In this document: in pieces, positions 36,801-46,165 of the stretch
Layout of the letters: every line of letters starts with the position of its first letter
Numbering within the stretch: the first letter of the stretch is position 1
Source: Sipunculus nudus
Lineage: Eukaryota; Annelida; Sipuncula; Golfingiida; Sipunculidae
Assembly: GCA_026874595.1 (NCBI GenBank)
Contig: CM049319.1
Location: 38,075,473-38,139,472, forward strand
Reading direction: 5' to 3'
DNA length: 64,000 nucleotides
Position numbers and translations under genes: made by a program
Notes under the pieces: generated by a model
The model's input: only the letters and a program-made list of their open reading frames with translations
What the model was told of the DNA's origin: nothing
Databases searched by the model: none

Positions 36801-39800
36801 ACAGGAGCCATCTGTCCAAAAATTAGTTTCTGGATGATAATTCCTTCTTTTATTGATGTATGGATTTCAAACTCGACTTGTATTTGACCCTTTGGAAAAG
36901 CAAGACCTGAATTGATTTTGGGGTCATGAGGTCAAAGGTCAAGGTTACAGGAAACCTTTTTAAAAAGATTGTGGATGCATTTTCAGCCAAACAATTCATC
37001 TCAGATCTTTCATCTTGCACATATAGTTCACCTGCCAAGAGTAGAAGACCCCTATCAATTGTGAGGTCACAAGGTCAAAGGTGAAGGTCACAGGAGCCAT
37101 CAGTCCAAAATTTAGTTTCTGGATGATAATTCCTGCTTTTACTGATGTATAGATTTCAAACTTGACTTGTATATGTCCCATTGGAAAAGCAGGACCCAAA
37201 TTGATTTTGAGGTTATGAGGTCAAAGCTCAAGGTCACAGGACCCACCTTTAAAAAGATGTGGATGCATTTTCATCCAAACATTTCATCTCAGATCTTTCA
37301 TCTTGCACATATAGTTCACCTTCCAAGAGAGGAAGAACCCTATCAATTTTGAGGTCACAAGGTCAAAGGTGAAGGTCACAGGAGCCATCTGTCCAAAAAT
37401 TAGTTTCTGGATGATAATTCCTTCTTTTATTGATGTGTGGATTTCAAACTTGACTTGAATTTGACCCATTGGAAAAGCAAGACCTGAATTGATTTTGGGG
37501 TCATGAGGTCAAAGGTCAAGGTCACAGGAAACCTCTTCAAAAAGATTGTGGATGCATTTTCAGCCAAACAATTCATCTCAGATCTTTCCTCTTGCATATA
37601 TAGTTCACCTGCCAAGAGTGGAAGACCCCTATCAATTGTGAGGTCAAAGGTGAAGGTCACAGGAGCCATCTGTCCAAAAATTAGTTTCTGGATGATAATT
37701 CCTGCTTTTATTGATGTATGGATTTCAAACTTGACTTGTATATGTCCCATTGGAAAAGCAGGACCCAAATTGATTTTGAGGTTATGAGGTCAAAGGTCAA
37801 GGTCACAGGACACACCTTTAAAAAGATGTGGATGCATTTTCATCCAAACATTTCATCTCAGATCTTTCATCTTGCACATAAAGTTCTCCTGCCAAGAGAG
37901 GAAGAACACTATAAATTTTGAGGTCACAAGGTCAAAGGTGAAGGTCACAGGAGCCATCTGTCCAAAAATTAGTTTCTGGGTGATAATTCCTGCTTTATTG
38001 ATGTATAGATTTCAAACTTAACTTGCATATGTCCCATTGGAAAAGCAAGACCAGATTTGATTTTGGGGTCATGAGGTCACAGGTCAAGGTCACAGGACAC
38101 ATCTTTAAAAAGATCAAGGTCACAGGACCAACATCTTTAACAAGATTGTGGATTGTTAGATGGAAGAAACAATGAATTTGCCAAGTGTCAGTATATGCTG
38201 CTAAAAATGGGGGTCTATTTATAAAGGGGGTGGAGGCCTACTATGTCTGGGGATACTCTGGCACCTGCGGTGCCAAGAAATGTCTATTTTTTTAATGCTC
38301 TTTCGAATTTATTTACAGCATTTTATTTCAGTTTATAAATTAACATCCATTATTCTATAACTTACAGGGTTTCATTTTAGCAGGGCCTTTTCCACTTAGC
38401 TTATCAAATGCTAATATATATAAAAAACTAAAAGAAATAAGTATATTTTGCATTTTCTAAATCTTTCCGAAATTCAGGCGAGCAGCATGACTCATGGGTC
38501 CCTTGTTTACCATTATCTGACACTGATATGTCATTTAAATAAAAATAAGTTTTACACATTGTTCCACTTTGTCATTAAGGTAACACCACTGTTGCATTGA
38601 GTGAACCAGAGAATCAGCACTGCCACAGATTATGAGTGAATTATTGTAGCATGGAGCAGATATTAGATATGGCTAACAGAAATCAGGTTTAAACACAATT
38701 CCATCTCTACTGACTGTAAGAAGAGGAACTATGGCCACAGTAAACATGAAAACAAGGGACTTTAGTCCTTAATTGAGCTTAAGCAGTCATCTTTAGTATA
38801 TACCAGTTGGTTAATTTTTCTGTTATCAAGTTTTCAGCATCTGTTTAACTAACTTGGCATTCAAATCCACAGGAGAGGATCAGGAGCGTTTGCCCACAAG
38901 AAGGAACACAAGGACAACCTTGCTAATGGATATCGCCTGCGGGAGACAGATGACCGTCTTAAGAAAGAAAAAATAGCTGCCCCGGAGCCAAAAAAGCCAG
39001 TCAAGACCACAAAGGGACCACCACCAAATGTGACAGGTTGTTTAATATTTCCAGTATTTATGGCTTTGAAAGTCCCAGGCAGAATGTTTTTTTTTTCCAA
39101 GATATAATCTTGAATATAAAAACTTCTCTGCCTACCTTCTCTTGTCAGTTGTCAGTTTATTCTTTAATCCAAATGAAGGTATGACCAGTGAAGTTATGAA
39201 TCATTAGGGCCCTAATGAGAGGTGGTGCCCTATCGTGATTGCCTTGTCTGTCCGTCCTTGACACTCTTTCACATGCAGTATCTCAAAGAGAATACATTTG
39301 ATCTCTCTCAAGTTCACAGGAATGATAGATGCCTATGAGCACTCCAGCCCAGTCAAATTGCAGACCCATCTAGAACCAGTATGCCTGCCCCAGCACATTT
39401 GATGATTTCCTTTGAATGGGGCTGTCTCAAAAAAATGTGTTTAATCTTTCTAAATCTCACTGGAATTTTTTGTGCCAATGAAGAATCCAGGGCTTTTGAA
39501 TTACAGACACATCAATATGGCTACCAGAGGACAATCCTTGATTTTATTCATGCAGGATCTCACAGAAAATATGTTTGATCTTTCTCAAAGGAATGATTTG
39601 TGCCTACAAGGGCCCTACCCCTAATCAGTTTCAGAACTGCCATCCCCCCCCCCCCCCCCCAAAAAAAAATAAGGCAACAAGAGCATAGTTCTTTTGCCTT
39701 CAGCGTGCCAAATATATTGTGCTAGATCATTCCCAAATTTACAGGGATGATTTGTGCCTTTGTTGGCCCCAGTTGAATCCAATTACAGGTCTGCCCAAAA

Positions 39801-42136
39801 ATTAGTGTGCTCCGCAGAGCATAATCAGTGATATTCTTTTGCACACAATATCTTGAACAGTTTGGTCTTCTTCCAATTCACAGATATGATTGATGTCTAT
39901 CAGGGCTGCAGCATTATCAAATTGCAGACATGCCCAAAATCCAAAATGACCATCATGGCATAGTCTGTGATTCTCTTTTGTACATAATTTCTGAAAGAGA
40001 GAACCTTTGATCTTCTCAGTTTCAGAGGAATGATTTATGCCCATGAGGGCCCTAGCCCTATCAAATAACAGATCCACCCATGAGCACACATGTTGCCAAT
40101 ACAATATGGCTGCCTGGCAGTGATCTTGGAATTCCATTGGTGCTAATTATCACTAGAGTCATTCAAGCAATTATTGTGAAAATTTTACCAAAGTTAGACA
40201 CTCATGAGATGATGTGCTCAGTTACATTTCAGACCTGTCTAAAATACAAATGGCTGCCAGTTAGCCATTTACAATTACTTTTGCATGCATTTTCTCAGTA
40301 ACCCTTGGAAATATTGCTGTGATATTTTATAGACTGGTCCCATAGGATAATTTCAGACCAATCTGACATCCGCCATGGCCACAAACTCCCATTTTCAGGA
40401 ACAGGGCATTTTGGGACCTTAATTATGGATCTTTTGGTCCCTCTCATATCTTGTTTTTTTTAAATAATGTTTGAATTTATTAAATTGACATGGTTCAATA
40501 AGCTGTTCTTTGTGATATGACAATATCATTTTTGTTTACATATTATAACGATTGGTGCAGCCTTGCTGTTTACTGATGGATGCAGTCTAGCTATGTAATA
40601 AATACTTGATTGGTGCAGTCTATCTGTGTGTTGATACTGATTGGTGCATTCTTGCTGTGTAATTGATACTGATTGATGGAGTCTTGCTGATTAGTTGATG
40701 CTGATTGGTGCAGCCTAGCTGTGTAGATTATACTGACCCTTGCAGTGTTGTGAATAGTGACTGATGTAGTTTGTCTGTTTGGTTTATACTTATTGCATAC
40801 TTTGTGCATTCTAGCTATGTAGTTGATACTGATTGGTGTATTTTGTTCTGTTGTAGAAAACTGGGATATGAGGGACAGTAATCTCAAGAAGCAATCCCAT
40901 CTTTTAACATCTGCAGAGCTCAAACAACGAGGCATAACACGGTATGATGCAGAAATATTATTATCAGCAGGTATTGGACTACCTGACCCCAAAGAACCTC
41001 GACGATTACGGAATGGTGTCCATGGTCGATCCAATTTAGCAATGGCGAGACAACAATGCAGGGAAAGTAATGGTCGCAAAAGGAAGAAAGGGCGGCGTAG
41101 TAACCACTCAGGTGATACAATTATATCTGACAGCCCATCTAATGTAGAACTGAGCTGTGCAGGTTCAGAGGCATTTGTCTCTGGATGTGTTTCACCAAAG
41201 AGACACAAGTGTGAAACTTTGTCATTAGGAGACATTACAAAGCTAGAGAGTGACATCAAAGTGGGCGACACAGCTGATTTACTGCAGGACGTTGATTACA
41301 AGTGCTCACCTTCAGCAGACCAAAATAAAAGTGCAAGTTTAGTGACTACCTCAGACCTTCTCGATACAACACCTGATGAGGGGATTGCAGCACCCTCTGG
41401 TGGACAATATTCACAACAAACAGGGACACCAGAGGAAAGAATGCCCAGGCTTCGACGTGAAGTGGTACCTCTAGCAAAAAGAGATGTAAGTCCAAAAAAG
41501 CTTCTTGGAGTAAGGAAATGCAGATCTGATATTAGACAAGAAATGCCTGTTCTGCAGAGAGTTAATGAACATGGAGAAAAGTTGAATGGTACAGAACTTG
41601 AAGAAGGGGTAGTAAACAGGGGGGAAAAGTGTGAAAAATATTGTGAGGAAGATGCGAAGTCACCCGTGGAAGAAAACAAATCAGATCAAACACAAACAGG
41701 TCTGTTGGGACAGCAGTGTGCTTCTCCAGTTTTAGGCAACAATCTGTCAGTTAAGCTTAAACCCATCCATTCACGCGAGGATTGTAACACTGCAAAGTCA
41801 AAGCAACAGTCAAAACAACAAAATCAGCCCAAGCAAAATGCTCATTTCACAAACAGTGAAAAATTCAGGGTGCCCAAACTGACCATTAAACGAATTAAAA
41901 CAGTCTCTGACAGTGAATGCGACTCTTATCAGATACTGGGAGGTCCTGATGAAGACATGCTCACTAGTGAACACATGAGCAGACCTAAACAGGAAGTTGT
42001 CAGTAATTCTAGCAAATATTGTAAGAAACACAAGACAGAGCAGCCTCAACAAAAGCTAGTGTTAAAGAAGCTCCGGCTGAAATTTGGGAGTGACTCCATA
42101 GATATACATATACCCCCAATCACATCCACCTCCTAA
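18725..42136 (+). CDS. KMT5B: KMT5B/KMT5C (SUV420H) histone H4-K20 methyltransferase, seven coding exons
   Basis: Join of 18725-18861, 19661-19826, 20205-20317, 24279-24465, 25212-25348, 38873-39036 and 40857-42136; 2184 nt, 727 residues. The family makes H4K20me2/me3 on nucleosomes in the nucleus. Visible features: the family N-terminal motif [20 protein letters not shown] (about 18-37); FRPIKG at the start of exon 2; a SET domain at about 100-240 with NHDC at 193-196 for S-adenosylmethionine binding and the [15 protein letters not shown] segment; post-SET zinc cysteines C240, C242 and C245; RRGSGAF immediately after; a basic RKRKKGRR patch at 375-382; ITRYDAEIL at 328-336; and a C-terminal [14 protein letters not shown] at 707-720. 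The last two match conserved C-terminal motifs of vertebrate KMT5B, recalled from memory. Vertebrates have two paralogues, so this single invertebrate copy is best called KMT5B/C. Intron 5 is exceptionally long. No frame break was found. Confidence 0.95.
18862..19660 (+). other. KMT5B/C intron 1
   Basis: 799 bp, AT-rich, C11 tract at 19451-19461, no inserted element recognised. Confidence 0.8.
19661..19826 (+). CDS. KMT5B: KMT5B/C coding exon 2
   Basis: Acceptor attttttcag, donor gtgagt. Completes the split Arg and encodes [19 protein letters not shown] to FKQH, matching the 'RFRPIKGRQEEL..' helix region of the family. Ends in phase 0. Confidence 0.94.
19827..20204 (+). other. KMT5B/C intron 2
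   Basis: 378 bp. The frame reads open for about 50 codons past the donor, but the conserved continuation VYRYLRMF in exon 3 supports splicing. Confidence 0.8.
20205..20317 (+). CDS. KMT5B: KMT5B/C coding exon 3
   Basis: Acceptor tgttttcag, donor gtaagc. Encodes [19 protein letters not shown], then HRYS and ICATKK plus a split Trp, aligning with 'IYLRMF..SGFEILPCNRYS..IVATKEW' of the family. Confidence 0.94.
20785..21625 (+). repeat. dispersed repeat family B, complete-looking copy
   Basis: Runs from 'tttttttagccaagtgtgaac' to 'ttattgatcctttaacaatg..gtgag'. It is colinear with 46620-47385 plus 49964-50025, and therefore serves as the uninterrupted comparison for the Ty3/Gypsy insertion in that copy. 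Contains lines such as 'atctatctcaaaaatggcag' and 'gcatcaccaggttttgtgca'. Confidence 0.8.
22085..22650 (+). repeat. tandem ~120-bp units of a dispersed repeat
   Basis: About four to five units, each with 'cagcctgaaatt', 'tccatacatct', 'acaagactggtggc' and 'tttttgcacagtgtatg'. Similar units recur at about 55690-56130. Termini not defined. Confidence 0.75.
23218..24200 (+). repeat. family A repeat, full-length-looking copy
   Basis: 5' hairpin region AAGCTCCGCTGAGTGAAAGT..CATGAGCTATAGG at about 23223, core units with 'cctgcagactggtggcgcca', and 3' terminus CAGCTGAGTGTCATGACCTA then GGGTCACTTGT ending at 24200. About 980 bp, with no coding content. Confidence 0.8.
24279..24465 (+). CDS. KMT5B: KMT5B/C coding exon 4 (SET core)
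   Basis: Acceptor ctgttcag, donor gtaggt. Encodes [20 protein letters not shown], then [20 protein letters not shown] and [13 protein letters not shown]. Contains the SET signature NHDC (193-196) and the family-specific '[20 protein letters not shown]'. Phase 0 end. Confidence 0.96.
24466..25211 (+). other. KMT5B/C intron 4
   Basis: 746 bp, no repeat termini or gene seen. Confidence 0.75.
25212..25348 (+). CDS. KMT5B: KMT5B/C coding exon 5 (SET end and post-SET)
   Basis: Acceptor tttactttcag, donor gtaaga. Encodes [36 protein letters not shown] and the post-SET CECETCE, with a split Arg at the end. Confidence 0.96.
25363..28176 (+). repeat. outer family A repeat, interrupted by an inner copy
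   Basis: Begins AGCTCAGCTAACTAAAGGTC 15 bp inside intron 5 and ends CAGCTGAGCGTCATGACCTA then GGGTCACTTGT near 28176. Its unique 3' half is split at a T-run by the inner element, as shown by the uninterrupted 5400-5790 copy. Its opening resembles the element starting at 63662 ('cagttagatgt(t)cc', 'ctcctaccatg'). Confidence 0.82.
25667..27893 (+). mobile_element. inner family A element with tandem core, precise ends
   Basis: 5' end AGCTCAGCTGACTGTAAGTC..TCTGAGCT is a near-perfect inverted repeat. The 3' end contains CAGCTGAGCGTCATGACCCC and GGGTCACTTGT. The core is a tandem array: 'ggcacaaatcgtaac'-type starts near 25746, 26084, 26419, 26789, 27125, 27291, 27456 and 27617, with ~335-bp spacing falling to ~165 bp at the 3' side. 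A second 5' hairpin at 26702 shows an internal duplication. The empty site has six Ts; the filled site has five on the left and three on the right, so insertion is at TT. No protein encoded, so it is non-autonomous. Helentron-associated element is the best guess. Confidence 0.8.
28177..28770. other. intron 5 spacer
   Basis: C13 tract at 28191-28203 and a T18 run near 28350. No other feature seen. Confidence 0.6.
29731..33183. repeat. 3453-bp tandem duplication, copy 1
   Basis: Landmarks recur in copy 2 at a constant +3453 (for example 29821 to 33274, 30659 to 34112, 31524 to 34977), including private variants such as 'ggaaatgcaag'. Confidence 0.93.
33184..36637. repeat. 3454-bp tandem duplication, copy 2
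   Basis: Same order of variants as copy 1. One added base (aaaaagattgtgg versus aaaaagatgtgg, near 35815/32361) shifts the offset to +3454 for the rest. A ~44-bp shared stretch beginning ATGAGGTCAAACGTCAAGG occurs at 29731, 33184 and 36638, marking the exchange points. Confidence 0.93.
38256..38872. other. intron 5 tail
   Basis: A decayed family A terminus (GGCGAGCAGCATGACTCATG then GGTCCCTTG) lies at about 38477-38508. Otherwise unremarkable, ending with the acceptor of exon 6. Confidence 0.55.
38873..39036 (+). CDS. KMT5B: KMT5B/C coding exon 6
   Basis: Acceptor caaatccacag, donor gttgtt (a weak but GT donor). Encodes [29 protein letters not shown] and PPPNVT; 'RRGTGAF' and 'YGLRETDKRL' are the equivalent family segments. 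Phase 1 end joins to exon 7 as Glu. Confidence 0.93.
39205..40460 (+). repeat. dispersed repeat with ~165-bp tandem core
   Basis: Opens near AGGGCCCTAATGAGAGG and closes near GACCTTAATTATGG..GGTCCCTCTCATA, loosely inverted ends. The core repeats phrases such as 'gaatgatttatgcccatgagggccc', 'tttgatc(t)tctc' and 'aaattgcagaccc' roughly every 165 bp. C17A9 tract at 39644. The class is unknown. Confidence 0.65.
40549..40850 (+). repeat. ~32-bp minisatellite abutting the last coding exon
   Basis: About nine imperfect units of the form GATTGGTGCAGTCTTGCTG..TGTAGTTGATACT, the last of which runs into the acceptor tgttctgttgtag of exon 7. Confidence 0.85.
40857..42136 (+). CDS. KMT5B: KMT5B/C coding exon 7 (C-terminal)
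   Basis: Acceptor tgttctgttgtag; the frame runs to TAA at 42134-42136. Encodes a long, probably disordered, charged tail with [15 protein letters not shown], basic [17 protein letters not shown] and terminal [14 protein letters not shown]. The first and last blocks resemble conserved C-terminal blocks of vertebrate KMT5B. Confidence 0.95.
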
Positions 42137-43750
42137 GCAGCAGGTGTTCTATATTTTGTAATAACTGTGTTAATTTTCAGGGAATAGGTAATATTAGGTC
42201 ACACAACCCTCATTTGTGGGAGTGGTGGTCATAGAACACTGTTGTTTTAAGATACTGTGATGTACCATGCATTATAACCTGACCTGCACTCTTGCAACTC
42301 ATTTCATTGATACCATGTGTTTCATTAATACCATTTTTTAACAGAAGATGGCCTTCAGTAATTATTATGTTTAACATGAAACCAAATGTACCATATCCCT
42401 AAAACATTATACAGCCAAATGCCAAATTTGATATTCAAATTTGGTATTTATTTCCAAGGTACAATTTAGAGTTGAGATTTACAGAAAGTCGGGATGATCA
42501 CTAACTCTCAGTCTCTACTAAAATGATATTAGGTTGAATATGATATAATAATTTATTGTCAATATAAAGTAAACAATTAGAACTCAATGCTCTCTTGTAA
42601 ATTTAACTAAGTTACAGTGTGTGTAATCACAATGCACCAGTGAAACATTCCTTGCTTTGTTTTCATAGAATTTGTGATGTTCCTTGTTGATATGTGCTTT
42701 CCTATAAGTTGCATCAAATCACAGCAGTGCTCTTGGCATTGACGCCCTCATTCTGCTTGATCATATTGTTCTAGATAGTATTGTAATGCTATGATCAGGT
42801 CTTCAGCCATTTTAGGTGTTCTGTATGTGACCTACATTAATTGTCAAACAGAACTAAAGAAACCTTTATGAATTAATCTTACTGCTTTATGGAATAGTAT
42901 GTTACCTCAAAATTTACAGTAATGCAGAGGTCACCAGTGTGATTTATTTACAAGAACATTCTATATTGTTTGACCCATATACCCCATTGAAATGTGAATG
43001 TCGGCACAGGCTTTAGTGTATCATTATTAAAAGATGTTACTGATTGTTGAAAGGGAATTTTCATGTTAAGGTTGTGATGTCATGAACATAAAGTAGTAAA
43101 TCCAGTATGCAACCCAGGCCCTGGGATTTTGTTCACAATTTCATTCACATCAGGTTTAATAATAACTGAATGGATAAAATTGTATTACTATGAATTATTT
43201 ATTTATCCAAGCCATTTAGTCAAAAGGCATCCAATCCCATTTACTGAATGAAAGTAAAGTTTTTTTTATGGATTTGATGCAAATTTTTTGTGTGGCTTTA
43301 ATCTTATTTAATATGATTTATGAATTCTGAAGAACAAAAATTCAGGGCCTGTTGCAGAAAACTGATTGAAATCATCAGGTTAGTCTCCAGTGAAAAAATG
43401 AAGTCAACAGAAGAATTGATGAAACTGCAGCTACTTATGTTTGTCAAGGAGAGATGCTTCACATTGTTTATTACAACCAACCAAAGGGATCTTATGGTCT
43501 CGTGAACATGATCAAAAATTATTTGCAAGGAAGTCCCTGTTAGCTTGAGTCTTTAATGTGTTCATTACAAGAAAAGATATTTAAGAAACTAACACTCAAC
43601 ATATTTTAAGAGTTTAAGCACACCACCTTTCTCGCTCGCTCTCTCTCTCTGTCTTACACACAGAGCCACATGTACTTTGTGTTGCATCTTCACAGTTTTA
43701 TCTTGCATTGAAAATTTGACATTTTTTAAAGTCACAAATTACAAGTTAAA
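42137..43750 (+). other. probable KMT5B/C 3' UTR, then unassigned
   Basis: No frame of note. An ATTAAA signal at 43026-43031 could end the transcript. A short 61-codon frame at 43320-43505 has no recognised domain. Confidence 0.45.
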
Positions 43751-44086
43751 ATGTTTTTTTTTTTTTCATTTTTTTGCAGGTTAAAAGTAAATGAAAATCT
43801 CACAAATTTAACTGGAGAAAGCCATGGTCCTCCAATGAGGAGTTTTATTAATGTCAAACAATTGTCGTCTTTATATCAGTCTGAGGAACACTGCACGCGC
43901 ACCCTTATTTCATTTAAGACGTGCAGACAAGTAAGGAAACGCCCATACTTCACTCCAGTGTGGACGTTCGTTCACGTATTTTATAGATTTAATGTGTTAC
44001 ACTTCGCTACCTCACCAGAGAAAAACTCTACGTTTAAGTCTCCATATCAGCAGATGTATTTGGTTCTCGAGGATACAGGCGTCTAA
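43751..44086 (+). other. unrecognised open frame after a strong acceptor-like tract
   Basis: A long T tract and TTTTTTGCAG at 43771-43780 precede a frame reading LKVNENLTNLTGESHGPPMR and ending EDTGV at 44086. No family recognised; it could be an alternative terminal exon or chance. Confidence 0.25.
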
Positions 44087-45590
44087 GTAGCCTTGACTCG
44101 AGCACAGGGGTATGGTACTGCCAGGTTTTATTTCATCCATTTACATATTACCATGTTGTATCATTTGTGTGGACATCAGTGTTTGGACATAAACATCATA
44201 AACCTGTACCATTTGGTTTTTTCTTCTTCGTTGAACAACAGAAATTGTGCGGAAGTAGGAAAGTATAATTCAAATGCCTGTTTCAACTGGTAAAAAATTT
44301 CCTTAAAAACATGATGATTCCAATGTGAGAACCAAATACCGCTGTGTACCCGCTGGTGGCAGGGATGCTGAGTTTTCGACATCGAGTGGGTGAGGCTCAG
44401 GCTGTAGCCATGACAACTTGACATTCAGGCCTTTCAGAACACCCATTCCCAGATCAAAATATTTGCTGTGTGGTAGTATTTGACCCAATGACATCAGAGG
44501 CTTATATTGGCGTGTTTTATTATTTAAATAATGAAGAATAAATATTGTTACACAAAATTTGTGGTAGTTACCCTGGCGGCGAGAAAGAAAGTTTAAGGCA
44601 GTTTCGGCTAACGTAGTTTCCGTTGTCAAGGCGTCAAGACAGACGGAGAGACAAACCAGCCACGTTATTATTTAACTGCTGCATCAGTACACTTAAGTCA
44701 ACTGTGAATGTAATATTTATTGTTTACCCAAGTGGTGAGAATACCCCTATTTGTCTTACCTTGGGGGAAATTAGTCTGACAAGCAGATGAAAAGGAAGAA
44801 GTACTGTTAGAACTGGCGTGCACATCTTCTTATACTAGAATTGATCTGAACCCTATAACTTGTGCTGCCACCTTAGCGTCATCAGTTAATAAAAAATTGA
44901 AGCTTGGGTGGCAGGCTGCTGCCAGCGTGGCTGCTGTTGCTCTCCTGACACCACCGACTTCTTTCCCGGACCCTGGGTTGGGCGGCCTCTGGTTGTGCTG
45001 GGTGTTCATGGCTGTTAAAATGATAGCTTTTGGTTCATATATGACTTTTCAAGCATTCTCATATTTAGGCTTAATAATTTGACTACCCATATCTATCCAT
45101 TTACCTATGCTGAGGCATCGGGGAGCTGGCTGGGTCCGGCCTCCAATCGAGTCAGCAGCTAAGGCACAAATCATAACTGTAACACCAGAAACTTGAAATT
45201 TCATATGCTTTGGTGATCGAGAGGCTATTGTGACCGTCATGCTAAGTGAAAACCTCAAAAAGCCCTCGATTGTCCGTTATGAGGACATTTATCATAAAGT
45301 TATTTCAAAGAAAATTCAAACTTCACAACCTTTCTGGTCCAGAAAGTTCCTCTGTTGAAACCAGCAAGTAGGTCACTGACCTGTTTTATCCGAGTTGCCG
45401 AGCGAAACCCCCATGGCCCAGGCCTTAGACCACCATGAAAGTTAATACAAGGGGCAAAATCGAAAACGGCTGGAGGATTGTCATGAATTTGGAATGATAA
45501 TTGATAGCAATGCGTAACACATGATTTTACACTTCCAGACTAACACCTAGCTGCCAAATTTCCGGACAGTCGGACAGCATGGAATCATTT
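44087..45590. other. unassigned DNA
   Basis: No supported gene. Slightly GC-richer around 44890-45010 without a recognisable product. Confidence 0.45.
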
Positions 45591-45609
45591 TCGATCCATC
45601 GTTTCAGGT

Positions 45610-46165
45610 GCTGTGTTTGCAACTGGCAGACATTGCAAATCTCAACATAACTGGTTCATAACTAATTCTGATGAACTGCGTAAAGGACATCTCCCCTGTG
45701 TTCAACTGATGGACAGTTACAGATCTGGATGTCCAGCTGAAACGGTGGATAGAACACATCGGCTCTCTAAACGACTTGCCTGTCAGAGCCAGTGAACTTG
45801 CCACTGGTGAAGTTCACGGCCTCGGCCTATTGACTGCCTCAATATCACGATCTCCTGTGATAAAGTGAACCGTGCCTTTCGCTGCCAAAGATTCGCAAGG
45901 TACCTGGCTCGAATGGTCTCCCACCTGAACTGTTCATATCAGGTGGTGATATCATAATATCTGAGCCCTTGCATCTGTTTAGTTTGGTGTTAGTATGGTG
46001 GGCAGATTCCCAGCGAACTACGGGACGAAAACATCATGCTGTACGAGCTGCAGAGGCATGTCCTTGCTCAGCGTAGTCGGAGAGATATTAGGAAATTTTC
46101 ATGTTAATCTTCCTCGTCTCAGACCCGGGCAGAGCAGATCCTGGCTGAAAGCCATCTCCGGAAGA
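45610..46165 (+). mobile_element. LINE reverse-transcriptase fragment, part 1
   Basis: With frame changes, translation shows QLKRWIEHIGSL, KVPGSNGLPPELFISGGD, CRGMSLLSVVGEIL and QTRAEQILAES. They are in the order of the N-terminal RT blocks of jockey/RTE-like LINEs (RWxEHF; KAPGxDGIPPELFK; YRGISLLSVxGKI). Frameshifts and stops show it is dead. It is interrupted after about 46165 and resumes at about 50028. Confidence 0.85.

Larger units (their letters stand above)
28771..38255. repeat. 9.5-kb satellite-bearing repeat block in KMT5B/C intron 5
   Basis: Starts TATCCCCAGACA (28771-28782) and ends TGTCTGGGGATA (38244-38255), exact inverted 12-mers. A (CCG)n tract lies at about 28808-28846, then a left region with two ~322-bp units (about 28935 and 29257), then from about 29440 to 38120 a satellite of about thirty 288-bp dimers. 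Each dimer has two diverged ~144-bp halves: one with 'AGGTCACAAGGTCAAAGGTG' and one with 'GAGGTCAAAGGTCAAGGTCA'. Dimers group in threes (865 bp). The recurring 61-67-residue reading frames on both strands are by-products of the array. Confidence 0.93.
39037..40856 (+). other. KMT5B/C intron 6
   Basis: 1820 bp, occupied by a dispersed tandem-core repeat and a minisatellite listed separately. Confidence 0.8.

Noticed and set aside
29613-37921. Dozens of 61-113-residue frames on both strands, nearly identical to each other
   Set aside because: They recur at the satellite period and appear in several frames; they are translations of the array, not a gene family.
28935-38120. Regular repeats resembling a CRISPR array
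   Set aside because: Units are ~144/288 bp with no short-repeat and unique-spacer structure, and the DNA is eukaryotic.
41296-41679. 127-residue minus-strand frame opposite KMT5B/C exon 7 (also 40591-41271)
   Set aside because: Antisense shadows of the coding exon.
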